DNA of 60,616 bases from Solirubrobacteraceae bacterium (GCA_017744415.1 JAGIBJ010000048.1:1-60616), one strand, 5' to 3'; shown: positions 49,349-58,476, numbered from the stretch's first letter. The notes: generated from the letters alone by a model not told the origin. Numbers and translations: made by a program.

Positions 49349-51052
49349 CTACGCCTGCGCCGGCTCTTCGCTGGCGGTCTGCGAGCGGGCCGCGACCTCC
49401 TGGCGGATGTCCTTCATCGGCTCGACCGAGCGGACGGTCGGGATGATGTCGAAGTTGTGCGCCGGAGGCGGCGACGGGATGAACCACTCGAGGGTGTTCG
49501 CGCGCCACGGGTCCGGGCCGGCCTTCGCACCGTTCTTCAGCGAGCGGTAGCCGTTGATCATCGAGAGCAGCAGGCCGATCGCGAGGGTGTAGGCACCGAT
49601 CGTCGAGATCAGGTTCAGCGTGGCCCAGTGGCCGTAGTCGCCGTACTCGTAGATGCGTCGCGGCATGCCCGAGAGGCCCAGCGAGTGCTGCACGAGGAAC
49701 GTCGTGTTGAAGCCGATGAACATGAACCAGAAGCTCCACTTGCCGAGGGTCTCGCCCATCATCCGGCCCGTGAACTTCGGGAACCAGTAGTAGAGGCCCG
49801 CGGTGATCGAGAACATCGCGCCGCCGACGAGCACGTAGTGGAAGTGCGCGACGACGAAGTACGAGTCGTGGAGCTGCCAGTCGACCGGGAAGGTCGCCAG
49901 GAAGATGCCGGTGATACCGCCGATGAGGAACATCGAGAGGAAGCCACAGGCGAACAGCAGCGGCGTCTTGAACTCGATCGCACCGTGGTACATGGTGAAA
50001 ATCCAGTTGAAGAGCTTGATGCCCGTCGGCACGCCGATGAGGAACGAGCCGATCATGAAGAACACGAGGACCGCCGTCGGGCTCGGCGTGGTGAACATGT
50101 GGTGGGCCCACACGAGCGTGCCGAGGAAGGCGATCGATGCCGTGGCGGCGGCGAGGGCCTTGTAGCCGAACACCGGCTTGCGCGAGAACACCGGCAGGAC
50201 CTCAGAGATGATCCCGAAGCCCGGGATGATCATGATGTACACCTCGGGGTGGCCGAAGAACCAGAAGAGGTGCTGCCACAGCATCGGGTCGCCGCCCTGC
50301 GTGCTGTCGAAGAAGTGCGTGCCGAAGTGGCGGTCGGTGAGCAGGAGCGTCACGGCCACGGCGATCACCGGCAGGGCGATGATCAGCATCACCGCGTAGA
50401 TCAGGATCGTCCACACGAAGATCGGCATGCGGCCCCAGCCCATGCCCGGCGCGCGCATGTTGGCGATCGTGACCACGAAGTTCACGGAGCCGACGAGCGA
50501 CGAGATGCCGGTGAGGTGGGCAAGGAAGATGAAGGCGTCGGTGCCGAAGCCTGGGGTGAAGGCGTCATCCGACAGCGGCGCGTACATCGTCCAGCCAGCC
50601 TCCGGCGCGCCGAAGAACAGCGACGCGTAGAACACGATGCCGCCGGCGAGGAAGAACCAGAACGACAGGGCGTTCAGCTTCGGGAATGCCATGTCTCGCG
50701 CGCCGATCTGAATCGGGGCGATGTAGTTGCCGAAACCGGCCATGATCGGGATGACGAAGAGGAACACCATCGTCACGCCGTGCATCGTGAGGATGCTGTT
50801 GTACGTGTGCGGGTCCAGGAGCGTGTTGTCCGGGGTGCCCAGCTGCGTACGGATGAGGAGCGCCTCGACGCCGCCCAGCACGAAGAAGATGAGGGCGGCG
50901 ACGATGTACATCAGGCCGATCTTCTTGTGATCGGTCGTCAGCACCCACGCGCGCCAGCCCGTGAGGGGGCGCTCGACGGAGCTCGTCGTCAGGAGAGGGA
51001 CCTTGGGAAGCGTGCGCTCCCCGGTCTTGGTGGTCACGTCAGCGGCAGCCAT
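49349..51052 (-). CDS. ctaD: Cytochrome c oxidase subunit I
   Basis: 567 residues with 12 membrane helices. Haem and CuB ligands are in TMHGVTMVFLF, the cross-linked HPEVYIMIIPGFG, VWAHHMFT and HFHYVLVGG. It is the catalytic core of the aa3-type oxidase. GGAGGA lies 7 nt before ATG 51052. It follows ctaC and precedes ctaB; subunit III is not in the cluster. Confidence 0.98.
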   Translation of the reverse strand: MAAADVTTKTGERTLPKVPLLTTSSVERPLTGWRAWVLTTDHKKIGLMYIVAALIFFVLGGVEALLIRTQLGTPDNTLLDPHTYNSILTMHGVTMVFLFVIPIMAGFGNYIAPIQIGARDMAFPKLNALSFWFFLAGGIVFYASLFFGAPEAGWTMYAPLSDDAFTPGFGTDAFIFLAHLTGISSLVGSVNFVVTIANMRAPGMGWGRMPIFVWTILIYAVMLIIALPVIAVAVTLLLTDRHFGTHFFDSTQGGDPMLWQHLFWFFGHPEVYIMIIPGFGIISEVLPVFSRKPVFGYKALAAATASIAFLGTLVWAHHMFTTPSPTAVLVFFMIGSFLIGVPTGIKLFNWIFTMYHGAIEFKTPLLFACGFLSMFLIGGITGIFLATFPVDWQLHDSYFVVAHFHYVLVGGAMFSITAGLYYWFPKFTGRMMGETLGKWSFWFMFIGFNTTFLVQHSLGLSGMPRRIYEYGDYGHWATLNLISTIGAYTLAIGLLLSMINGYRSLKNGAKAGPDPWRANTLEWFIPSPPPAHNFDIIPTVRSVEPMKDIRQEVAARSQTASEEPAQA

Positions 51053-51071
51053 TGATCAGTCCTCCGAGCGC

Positions 51072-51965
51072 TTAGCCGAGCGGCTTGCCAGCATCGATGA
51101 GCTGGCGCTGCTTGGCGGCCGCGTCCTTCGACTCGGCGAGTTGGGTCTTCTTGTCTTCGAGCCACTTGGCGAAGTCGCTGGGGCTCAGCGCGTGGACCGA
51201 TGCGGTCATGTTCGCGTGGTTGCGGCCGCAGAGCTCGGCGCACTGGCCGCGGAACGTGGTGCCGGCGAGATCGCCGGGGACCTTGAACCAGGTCCAGTTG
51301 TTGAAGCCGTTGACGGCGTCGAACTTGCCGCCGAGCTTCGGGATCCACCAGGCGTGGTTGACGTCCTGCGACGTGATGCTGAGGAGCACCGTCGTGTTCG
51401 TCGGGGCGTAGAGGTCGCGGTAGGCGTAGACGTCCTGGGTGGACGGGTCGCCGTCGTCGTACGTGAAACGGAAGCCGTACTGGAAGGCCGTGACCTTGAT
51501 GGTCAGCGCCTTGCCGTCCTTCGGGATCTTCTGATTCGTGCCGGGATCCGCGACGACCTTGGTGGTCGGGAAGCCCGCGGCGTCGCTGTTGGGCGGGTTG
51601 CGGATGTCGCCGAGCTTCATGAAGGAGACGATCGCGAGGATGATCACGATGAGCGCGGAGCCGGCGGTGAGGCCGATCTCCAGGCGGGTGTCACCGTGGA
51701 TCTGCTTGGCCTCGTGGCCGCGGCTCGCCTTGAACTTCCAGAGCGTGTAGACCAGCAGGCCCTCCACGGCGAAGAACACGATCAAGCCCGTGACGAGCAG
51801 GATCATGTAGAGCGAGTGGATCGAATCGGCGTTCGGCGATCCGCCGGTCTCCGGAGCGATCCAGCTGGCCGACGCGCTGTCGGCGAGCAGAAGGGTGGCT
51901 GAGACGGTGACTGCGGCGGCGGCGAACGCCTTGCGCAGACCCGTGGGAAGAGTCTTGAGCGGCAC
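51072..51965 (-). CDS. ctaC: Cytochrome c oxidase subunit II
   Basis: 297 residues from GTG 51965. It has a signal-like segment, two membrane helices and an outer cupredoxin domain with the complete CuA site CAELCGRNHANM and DVNHAWWIPKLG. It receives electrons from cytochrome c. Frame sequence upstream of 51965 crosses trxB in antisense and is not real. The last 25 residues are a charged tail. Confidence 0.96.
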   Translation of the reverse strand: MPLKTLPTGLRKAFAAAAVTVSATLLLADSASASWIAPETGGSPNADSIHSLYMILLVTGLIVFFAVEGLLVYTLWKFKASRGHEAKQIHGDTRLEIGLTAGSALIVIILAIVSFMKLGDIRNPPNSDAAGFPTTKVVADPGTNQKIPKDGKALTIKVTAFQYGFRFTYDDGDPSTQDVYAYRDLYAPTNTTVLLSITSQDVNHAWWIPKLGGKFDAVNGFNNWTWFKVPGDLAGTTFRGQCAELCGRNHANMTASVHALSPSDFAKWLEDKKTQLAESKDAAAKQRQLIDAGKPLG

Positions 51966-51975
51966 GACCGGCGGG

Positions 51976-51981
51976 ATTCTA
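51976..51981 (-). promoter_or_regulatory. TAGAAT -10-like box for the oxidase cluster
   Basis: 10 nt before GTG 51965 on the minus strand; it would give a leader of about 3-4 nt. Confidence 0.45.
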
Positions 51982-52117
51982 ACGCTGAGGCGGCGGACGT
52001 GGATGGCGGCTAGTGATGAACCGTCCGGAAGCCCGTGTGCAGGGGCGATTTCGGGAACGGGAACTCGGCGCCGGTTCGTCGTACGCGTGCGCGGGACACG
52101 GCGGGCGTCGCGCGTAC

Positions 52118-52123
52118 TAACGT
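52118..52123 (+). promoter_or_regulatory. TAACGT -10-like box for trxB
   Basis: 7 nt before ATG 52131 and favours that start over ATG 52125. Confidence 0.45.
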
Positions 52124-52130
52124 CATGGCC

Positions 52131-53111
52131 ATGAGTGACCGCATCGAGAACGTCGTCATCGTCGGTAGTGGGCCGGCCGGCTACACCGCGGCCCTCTACA
52201 CCGCGCGAGCCAACCTCGAGCCGGTCGTGGTCGAGGGCTTCATGTGGGGTGGCCTGCTTCAGCAGACCACCGACGTCGAGAACTTCCCCGGCTTCCCCGA
52301 GGGCATCATGGGCCCCGACCTGATGCAGAACATGCGCGCGCAGGCCGAGCGCTTCGGCGCGAAGATGGTCACCGACCTCGCCACTGAGATCGTCATGAGC
52401 GACGAGCCGGGCGGCGTGCACGAGGTGCACGTGGGCGACGACGTCTACCGCACCCGGTCCGTGATCCTCGCCATGGGCGCCGAGCACAAGAAGCTCGGCG
52501 TGGCCGGTGAGGAGGAGCTCGGCGGCCGCGGCGTCTCCTACTGCGCCACCTGCGATGCCGCGTTCTTCCGCGAGCAGCCCACCGTCATCGTCGGCGGTGG
52601 CGATTCCGCGATGGAGGAGGCGATCTTCCTCGCCAAGTTCTCCAGCAAGGTGATCGTGATCAACCGTCGCGACGAGTTCCGCGCGAGCAAGATCATGGTC
52701 GAGCGCGCGAAGGAGGTCGAGAACCTGGAGTTCCTCACGCCCTACGTCGTCGACGAGTTCGCCCCCGGCGAGAACGGCGCCCTGGCCGTCGCGCACCTCA
52801 AGCACGTCGAGACGGGCGAGACGAAGGAGCTCGAGATCAAGGGCGCCTTCATCGCCATCGGTCACGAGCCGCAGAGCGAGCTTGTCGCCGACCACCTCGC
52901 CACCGACGAGGAGGGCTACGTGATCGTCGAGGGCCGCTCCTCCCGCACCGCCCGTGCCGGCATCTTCGCCGCCGGTGATCTCATCGATCCGTCCTACCGT
53001 CAGGCGATCACCGCCGCCGGTTCCGGCTGCACCGCCGCCCTCGACGCCGAGCGCTACCTGCGCGACACGCCGCTGCGCGACGAGGAGAAGGGCTCCGTCC
53101 AAACGGCCTAG
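52131..53111 (+). CDS. trxB: Thioredoxin reductase-like flavoprotein
   Basis: 326 residues. The FAD motif is VIVGSGPAGYTAALYTARA, the redox-active pair is CATC in SYCATCDAAFF, the NADPH motif is VGGGDSAMEEAIFLA, and the C-terminal FAD contact is GIFAAGDLIDPSYRQ. It reduces thioredoxin with NADPH. No thioredoxin gene is adjacent. Large repeat B starts 35 nt after its stop. Confidence 0.94.
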   Translation: MSDRIENVVIVGSGPAGYTAALYTARANLEPVVVEGFMWGGLLQQTTDVENFPGFPEGIMGPDLMQNMRAQAERFGAKMVTDLATEIVMSDEPGGVHEVHVGDDVYRTRSVILAMGAEHKKLGVAGEEELGGRGVSYCATCDAAFFREQPTVIVGGGDSAMEEAIFLAKFSSKVIVINRRDEFRASKIMVERAKEVENLEFLTPYVVDEFAPGENGALAVAHLKHVETGETKELEIKGAFIAIGHEPQSELVADHLATDEEGYVIVEGRSSRTARAGIFAAGDLIDPSYRQAITAAGSGCTAALDAERYLRDTPLRDEEKGSVQTA

Positions 53112-53145
53112 CGGGCGTGCGCCGGGAGAGCTTGCGGGTGGACTC

Positions 53146-53257
53146 GGCGGGGTGCTGACGCCCCACTTCGCTCCGAGTCGCTCGGGTTCGTCCGCGGCGT
53201 AGTGAGTCTGGGCGGTCTCTCGCTCGACTCCGCTCCATGAGGCATCAGCGCCCCGCC
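53146..53257. repeat. Large inverted repeat B (17-bp arms, 112 nt)
   Basis: 53146-53162 pairs with 53241-53257 over 17 positions with one G-T wobble and one mismatch. The 78-nt interior has nested stems: CACTTCGC with GCGTAGTG (one mismatch) and CCGAG-TCG-CTCGG. Confidence 0.65.
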
Positions 53258-53400
53258 TTGGCCAGCCCGCCGCCTCGGCTTGTGGGGTCTTCTTCTGGTT
53301 CTGCGGCCGCCCGTTGATGGTGGCCGCTGCGCGGGGCTGATCTGCGGCCGGCTGGTCGTCGACGCTGACGAGATCGTCCGGTCGATCCGACCGCTCCGGG

Positions 53401-53457
53401 CATGGGAAGCCCAACGACGAACCACCGTGGAGGGGGTTCGCCGTTGGACTTCCCATA
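53401..53457. repeat. 57-nt hairpin repeat, copy 1
   Basis: A 23-nt left arm (53401-53423), 11-nt loop ACCGTGGAGGG and 23-nt right arm (53435-53457); 20 of 23 positions pair. The same element recurs at 54559-54615 with an identical loop. It lies 43 nt upstream of the DUF559 gene. Confidence 0.8.
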
Positions 53458-53500
53458 CCAAGGGGGGCGAACATCGGGGTGCTGTGGCCTCCTAGAGGTA

Positions 53501-54502
53501 GTGGACCAGAACGCACAACGACAACGGCGGGAAGCGCTTCGCGCTTGGATGGACGCGCGCGACGGGCTCGTCACGGCGCCGGAGCTGCGCGCGCTCGGCT
53601 TCCGCCCGCGCGAGATCGAGGGGATGCTCGACCGCGGGGAACTCGTACGGGTGCGGCTCGGCCTGTATCGAGGGCGTGGCGTGCGCTGGGACCTGCGGGC
53701 TCAGCTCCGCGGGGCGCTCAGTGAGCAGGGAGGCGACGCCCGACTCGTGCTCGTGAGCGGCCTGCATTGGCAAGGGTTGCTGCTCCGGCCCGCCGGACTT
53801 CCACAGCTCGGTGTGCCTGGTGAAGCCGGAGTCCGGCACCTGCGGCACCGCGCGGTCTACCGGACGCCGTACGCGCGTCCCGATCCGGTCGTCCACAACG
53901 GCTTGCCGTGCGCAGCTCCGATCGACGCGCTGCCTCATCTCGCTGGGCTCGTCCGGGGCGACCACGCCACGCGGCGAATCCTGCGGCGAGCGCTCCGCGA
54001 GGCGGTGCGTCGAGACGCCAGACTCATTCAGCTCTTGCGCGCCGAGGTCGACCACGCTCCCGTGCAGGGCGCGCCGGAGCTTCGGTCCGCGCTCGCGACG
54101 CTCCCCGGCGCCGAACTCGTGAAGAGCGACCTCGAAGAGGACTTCATCGCCTTCTGCGAGATCTGGGGTCTGCCGCCATTTCTCACAAACCAGAAAGTTG
54201 GCGGCGTCGAACGCGATGCCGTGCGGCCGGCCGAGCGACTCATCGTCGAACTCGACACGCGTGGCCATCACGCGAACGTCATCGCGATGGAGGCCGACCG
54301 CGCTAGGAGGCGTCGCGCCACCGTTGCTGGCTGGCGGCATATCGAGATCACCGGGCGCGACCTCGCCGGCGAGGCGGCGCGAGTTGCCTCCGACCTGGCG
54401 ATCATGCTCGCGCTCATCCGATGGACCCCGCCCGCCGACGCGCCCACGCGGTGGGCGGCGGTGATCGCCTCAGCACGAGGCCTCTGGCTTCCTCGGGGTT
54501 AG
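53501..54502 (+). CDS. AbiEi-like N-domain fused to DUF559 (PD-(D/E)XK-type nuclease fold)
   Basis: 333 residues from GTG 53501. The first 60 residues (ARDGLVTAPELRALGFRPRE, then RGELVRVRLGLYRG) match the winged-helix start of AbiEi-type antitoxins. The C-terminal 100 residues fit DUF559, a Vsr-like endonuclease fold: SDLEEDFIAFCEIWGLPPF, then ERLIVELDTRGHH and a late ADRARRRRATVAGW. The E...ExD pattern suggests an active nuclease. No AbiEii toxin gene is adjacent. Identical-loop hairpins flank the gene on both sides, so it may have arrived as a unit. Confidence 0.82.
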   Translation: MDQNAQRQRREALRAWMDARDGLVTAPELRALGFRPREIEGMLDRGELVRVRLGLYRGRGVRWDLRAQLRGALSEQGGDARLVLVSGLHWQGLLLRPAGLPQLGVPGEAGVRHLRHRAVYRTPYARPDPVVHNGLPCAAPIDALPHLAGLVRGDHATRRILRRALREAVRRDARLIQLLRAEVDHAPVQGAPELRSALATLPGAELVKSDLEEDFIAFCEIWGLPPFLTNQKVGGVERDAVRPAERLIVELDTRGHHANVIAMEADRARRRRATVAGWRHIEITGRDLAGEAARVASDLAIMLALIRWTPPADAPTRWAAVIASARGLWLPRG

Positions 54503-54558
54503 CGCGGGGCGGCCGCAGCTGGCGGCGGCCAGGGCAACCAAGGTGACGGCTCTTGGCG

Positions 54559-54615
54559 CATGGGACGCCCAACCACGAACCACCGTGGAGGGGGTCCGTG
54601 GTTTGGCTTCCCATG
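54559..54615. repeat. 57-nt hairpin repeat, copy 2
   Basis: Left arm 54559-54581, the same loop ACCGTGGAGGG (54582-54592), right arm 54593-54615; 20 of 23 positions pair. Relative to copy 1, left position 16 changes G to C and its partner changes C to G, which keeps the pair. Confidence 0.8.
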
Positions 54616-54659
54616 CCCCAAGCGACGGGTCCGGGCGTGGACCGCGCGCGGTGGCCGGG

Positions 54660-55451
54660 TCAGGCCGCCGGGCGGCGGCGCACGAAGGTCGGCTGCGTGG
54701 GGGTGGAGCGGGACTCGTCGTAGACGTAGCCGTGCTCGTCGAACTCGCGGAGCTTGCGTGGACTGCGGATGCGGTTGCGGACGATCCAGCCCGCCATCGA
54801 GCCGCGGGCCTGCTTGGCGAGGAACGAGATGATCTTGAGGTCGTCCGGGTTGGACTGCGGCGCGTCGAGGAAGCGCGGCGAGATCACTTTGGCGCCGAGG
54901 GCGCGCGTATCGACGACGCTGAAGTACTCGTTGCTCGCGAGGTTCACCAGCACCGACGGGCCGGGCGACTCGGCGAGATCCTCGGCGAGGAGCGCGGTGA
55001 CCCGCTTGGTCCAATACGGGTAGAGGCCGACGCCAGCCGGCGTGCGGAGCTTGGTGCCCATCTCGAGGCGGTACGGCGCCATGAGGTCGAGCGGGCGCAG
55101 CACGCCATAGAGCCCCGAGAGGATCCGCACGCTCTTCTGCGCCTCGGTGAAATCCCGCTCGCCAAACGTCCTGGCCTGCATGCCCGTGTACACGTCGCCG
55201 TTGAACGCCAGCACGGCGGGCCGCTCGCGGCCCGGCTCGAACGGCACGGAGAACTCGCGGTAGCGCTCCGCGTTGAGGCCGGCCAGCTCGTCGGAGATCC
55301 CCATCAGCTTCCCGATCTCCGCCGGCGACAGCTCGACCAGCCGGTCGATCAGCTCCTCGGCGCCGTCGAGCAGGCGCGGCTCGGAGTACTTCTTCGTCGG
55401 CAGCTTGGAGTCGTAGTCGAGCGACTTGGCGGGGGAGAGCACGGCAAGCAT
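54660..55451 (-). CDS. yaaA: YaaA/DUF328 family peroxide-stress protein
   Basis: 263 residues. It opens MLAVLSPAKSLDYDSKLPTK, the family signature, followed by LMGISDELAGLNAERY, FNGDVYTGM, ILSGLYGVLRPLDLMAPYRL and VNLASNEYFSVV. E. coli YaaA lowers free iron and limits damage during peroxide stress and has a DNA-binding fold. The TAGGCT box at 55463-55468 lies 11 nt upstream. Confidence 0.95.
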   Translation of the reverse strand: MLAVLSPAKSLDYDSKLPTKKYSEPRLLDGAEELIDRLVELSPAEIGKLMGISDELAGLNAERYREFSVPFEPGRERPAVLAFNGDVYTGMQARTFGERDFTEAQKSVRILSGLYGVLRPLDLMAPYRLEMGTKLRTPAGVGLYPYWTKRVTALLAEDLAESPGPSVLVNLASNEYFSVVDTRALGAKVISPRFLDAPQSNPDDLKIISFLAKQARGSMAGWIVRNRIRSPRKLREFDEHGYVYDESRSTPTQPTFVRRRPAA

Positions 55452-55523
55452 GAGCCCGACCGAGCCTAGTGGGCGGGATCCCGGTGTGGTCTGTATCGCG
55501 CAGCTCGCCGCCCTCGACGGGTT

Positions 55524-56177
55524 TCAGTCGCCGGAGACCCACTCGACGACCTCGTCCGCGGTGCCGGGGTATTGCGTGAACCGGATGGAGAGGAGGCCCG
55601 TGCCGTAGTGCCAGTTCTCCGTGACTGGGCCAGGCGGGTAGGTGATGCGCGCCGGGGGCCCGAGCAGCGCAATCACTTCGGGCATCGTGCGGTGCGAGAG
55701 CAGGCGGCAGTCGGCGATCTCGAATGCCAGGTCCTTGCGCTCGGCGAGTGATGCCGAGCGGTAGCCCGGCGCGCGTTCGCGGATCTCGCGGCAATGCACC
55801 ACCTCGGGCGCTTCGTCCAGCGTGAGGTAGGTGATCGCAATCGCGGCCGCCGCCGCAGACATCAGCGCAGCGACGCCGACCGGCAGGCGTCTCCAGCGCG
55901 GCCGTCGCCCGCGCACGGCCGCCGCGAGCAGCAGGGCGCCGGTCGTGATCGCGACGGCGCCGGGGAACAACCAGATCCAACCCCAGAACACTCCCTCGCG
56001 CACCTCCGCCCAGGTGTCCGGGATGCCGCAGCACGGGTCGCCGTCCATCACGTACGGGTTGGGGCTCTGCGGAACGACGCCGACGATCAACGGGATCGCC
56101 AGCGACCACAGGCCCGCAAGCACGAGCAGCACCCCGAGCGCCCCGACCGGACCGCGCATCCTTATCCGCTCAGTCAC
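55524..56177 (-). CDS. Membrane protein with BamE/SmpA-like C-terminal domain
   Basis: About 217 residues from GTG 56177, which has GGAGG at 7 nt; ATG 56183 and 56195 are alternatives. Three hydrophobic segments (VGALGVLLVLAGLWSLAIPL, WIWLFPGAVAITTGALLLAA and VGVAALMSAAAAAIAITYL) precede a domain with LLSHRTMPEVIALLGPPARI and NWHYGTGLLSIRF. The small-helix, Pro-containing turn and beta pattern resembles BamE/SmpA folds; this is inference. A DPCCGIPDTW cysteine pair lies in the first outer loop. Confidence 0.75.
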   Translation of the reverse strand: MTERIRMRGPVGALGVLLVLAGLWSLAIPLIVGVVPQSPNPYVMDGDPCCGIPDTWAEVREGVFWGWIWLFPGAVAITTGALLLAAAVRGRRPRWRRLPVGVAALMSAAAAAIAITYLTLDEAPEVVHCREIRERAPGYRSASLAERKDLAFEIADCRLLSHRTMPEVIALLGPPARITYPPGPVTENWHYGTGLLSIRFTQYPGTADEVVEWVSGD

Positions 56178-56463
56178 CGCCATGCCTCCGATCATCGACC
56201 GCTGCGCCCCGACCGCATCCACTCCCGCTGACGCCGACTCCAGTAGTGCAGACGGCGTGCAGACACCGCGCCGCACAGCCCGCCAGCTCCAACCCTTCAG
56301 ATCGCAAACGCCCCACACCAGCAGCGCCAGGCCAAGCGGCCGTGCGTGGAGGTGGGGGTGGGTGCACCCTCGGCAGGAGCGTGCGGCACCGCAGCAAGCC
56401 GCGAGGAACGAGCTGCGCAGCGTGAGGGATCCAGACGAGGGTGCACCCACCCCCGCCGTGGCC
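56178..56463. other. Intergenic region with large inverted repeat C
   Basis: 286 bases. Repeat C (56353-56455) takes up its right third, directly after the ilvD stop on the minus strand. The left part has no visible gene. Confidence 0.6.
56353..56455. repeat. Large inverted repeat C (19-bp perfect arms)
   Basis: 56354-56372 pairs exactly with 56436-56454, and 56353/56455 add a T-G wobble. The interior is 63 nt, rich in GC and self-complementary pieces. The right arm lies only 9 nt after the ilvD stop. Confidence 0.75.
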
Positions 56464-58359
56464 TCACGACAACGTCGGCTGGCCCGTCTTGCTGTGGAAG
56501 TGCACGGCTTCTTCGACGCGGTCGACGTCGCGCACGGCGCCGGTGTCGGCCGAGGTGGCCATGGCCGCGTAGGCGCGCAGCGCGGGAGAGACCACGCGCT
56601 CGCGGTCCACGGGCCGGTACCCGTGGCCGTTCTCGAGGTGCTCGCGGCGGTCGGCGAGCACGTCGGCCGGGACGTCGAGGGTGATCGAGCGGTTCGGGAT
56701 GTCGATGTCGATGATGTCGCCGGTCTCGACGAGCGCGATAGTGCCGCCGGCCGCGGCCTCGGGCGACACGTGGCCGATCGAGAGGCCGGAGGTGCCGCCG
56801 GAGAAGCGGCCGTCGGTGATGAGCGCGCACGCCTTGCCGAGGCCGAGACCCTTGAGGTAGCTCGTCGGGTAGAGCATCTCCTGCATGCCGGGGCCACCGC
56901 GCGGGCCCTCGTAGCGGATCAGCACGATGTCGCCGGCCTTCACGCCGCCGCTGAGGATGAGGTCGACGGCGTCGTCCTGGCTCTCGACGACCACGGCCGG
57001 GCCGCGGAACTTCAGGATCGACTCGTCGACGCCGGCGGTCTTCACCACGCAGCCGCGCTCGGCGAGGTTGCCGTAGAGGATCGCGAGGCCGCCGTCCTGC
57101 GAGAACGCGTGCTCGCGGTCGCGGATCACGCCCTCGGTGGCATCGGTGTCGAGCGTGTCCCAGCGCTCGCTCTGCGAGAACGCCGTCGCTGATCGCACGC
57201 AGCCCGGGGCTGCGTGGAACAGCTCGATGGCTTCGTCCGAGGCGCTGCCGCTGCGGATGTCCCAGGGGCCGAGCCACTCGTCGACGGTGCGGGCGTGCAC
57301 GGTGGTGACAGCCTCGTTGAGGAGGCCCGCGCGGCGCAGCTCGCCGAGGATCGCGGGGATGCCGCCTGCGCGGTGGACGTCTTCCATGAGCGCGGTGCCG
57401 TTCGGCGCCGGCTTGCAGAGGCAAGGCACGCGGCGCGAGATCTGGTCGATGTCGTGCTGGGTGAAATCGAGCTCGGCCTCACGGGCGGCCGCGAGGATGT
57501 GCAGCACCGTGTTGGTCGAGCCGCCCATCGCGACATCGAGGGCCATCGCGTTCTCGAACGCCGCGCGCGTCGCGACCGAGCGCGGGAGCACCGAGGCATC
57601 GTCCTCGTCGTACCAGCGGCGGGTGATCTCGACGACGGTGCGGCCGGCCGCCTCGTAGAGATCCTTGCGCGCGGTGTGCGTCGCGAGGGTGGAGCCGTTG
57701 CCGGGGAGCGCGAGCCCGAGCGCCTCGGTGAGGCAGTTCATCGAGTTGGCGGTGAACATGCCGGAGCAGCTGCCGCAGGTGGGGCAGGCGTTGTCTTCGA
57801 TGATGGCGATGTCTTCGTCGCTCACCTCGTTGTTCACGGCGTCGGCGATTGCCGTGATGAGGTTGACGCGCTTGCGCACCGTGCCGTCGACGAGCACGGC
57901 CGTGCCGCCCTCCATCGGGCCGCCGGACACGAACACGGTGGGGATGTTGAGCCGCAGCGCGGCGTTCAGCATTCCCGGGGTGATCTTGTCGCAGTTGCTG
58001 ATGCAGACGAGCGCGTCGGCGCAGTGCGCCTGCACCATGTACTCGACGCTGTCGGCGATCAGGTCGCGCGAGGGCAGCGAGTACAGCATGCCGCCGTGGC
58101 CCATCGCGATGCCGTCGTCGACGGCGATCGTGTTGAACTCGCGCGCGATGCCGCCGGCCTCGTGGATCGCGTCGGCGACGATCCGGCCGACGGGAGCGAG
58201 GTGCGTGTGGCCCGGGACGAACTGCGTGTAGGAGTTCGCGACCGCGATGATCGGCTTCTTGCCGAGATCGGCCTTCTCTACACCCGCCGCGAGGAAGAGA
58301 GCGCGGGCACCGGCCATGTTGCGGCCGTGCGTAACGGTGCGAGAACGCAGGTGGGGCAT
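56464..58359 (-). CDS. ilvD: Dihydroxy-acid dehydratase
   Basis: 631 residues, ATG 58359 ([20 protein letters not shown]). It catalyses the third step of valine, leucine and isoleucine synthesis. The Fe-S cysteines are in [11 protein letters not shown] and [40 protein letters not shown] is the C-terminal active-site loop. It is cytosolic. The upstream in-frame start at 58395 is excluded by the promoter box. Confidence 0.97.
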   Translation of the reverse strand: MPHLRSRTVTHGRNMAGARALFLAAGVEKADLGKKPIIAVANSYTQFVPGHTHLAPVGRIVADAIHEAGGIAREFNTIAVDDGIAMGHGGMLYSLPSRDLIADSVEYMVQAHCADALVCISNCDKITPGMLNAALRLNIPTVFVSGGPMEGGTAVLVDGTVRKRVNLITAIADAVNNEVSDEDIAIIEDNACPTCGSCSGMFTANSMNCLTEALGLALPGNGSTLATHTARKDLYEAAGRTVVEITRRWYDEDDASVLPRSVATRAAFENAMALDVAMGGSTNTVLHILAAAREAELDFTQHDIDQISRRVPCLCKPAPNGTALMEDVHRAGGIPAILGELRRAGLLNEAVTTVHARTVDEWLGPWDIRSGSASDEAIELFHAAPGCVRSATAFSQSERWDTLDTDATEGVIRDREHAFSQDGGLAILYGNLAERGCVVKTAGVDESILKFRGPAVVVESQDDAVDLILSGGVKAGDIVLIRYEGPRGGPGMQEMLYPTSYLKGLGLGKACALITDGRFSGGTSGLSIGHVSPEAAAGGTIALVETGDIIDIDIPNRSITLDVPADVLADRREHLENGHGYRPVDRERVVSPALRAYAAMATSADTGAVRDVDRVEEAVHFHSKTGQPTLS

Positions 58360-58366
58360 GCGATCA

Positions 58367-58372
58367 AGGGTA
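58367..58372 (-). promoter_or_regulatory. TACCCT -10-like box for ilvD
   Basis: 7 nt before ATG 58359 on the minus strand. Confidence 0.5.
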
Positions 58373-58476
58373 GGGCGAATCACCACGAGGCGCACGAAGC
58401 CGCGATTCGCATGCGCCAGCTTGCGCGGGCGAGCGGCCGACGAGGCCGCTCAGGTGCCCCGCCGGGCGGCTCTCGA

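Larger units (their letters stand above)
53112..53500. other. Intergenic region with large inverted repeat and first hairpin copy
   Basis: 389 bases between trxB and the DUF559 gene. It holds repeat B (53146-53257), a GCGGCC/GGCCGC hairpin near 53309-53333 and hairpin copy 1 (53401-53457). Open frames across it give only low-complexity translations. Confidence 0.65.

Noticed and set aside
51966..53516. Long N-terminal extension of ctaC on the minus strand
   Set aside because: It would run antisense through all of trxB; the signal-like segment and promoter box at 51965-51981 fix the start.
53395..54620. Insertion sequence or transposon around the DUF559 gene
   Set aside because: No transposase and no clear target duplication are visible. 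The flanking repeats are hairpins in the same orientation rather than terminal inverted repeats of a known element.
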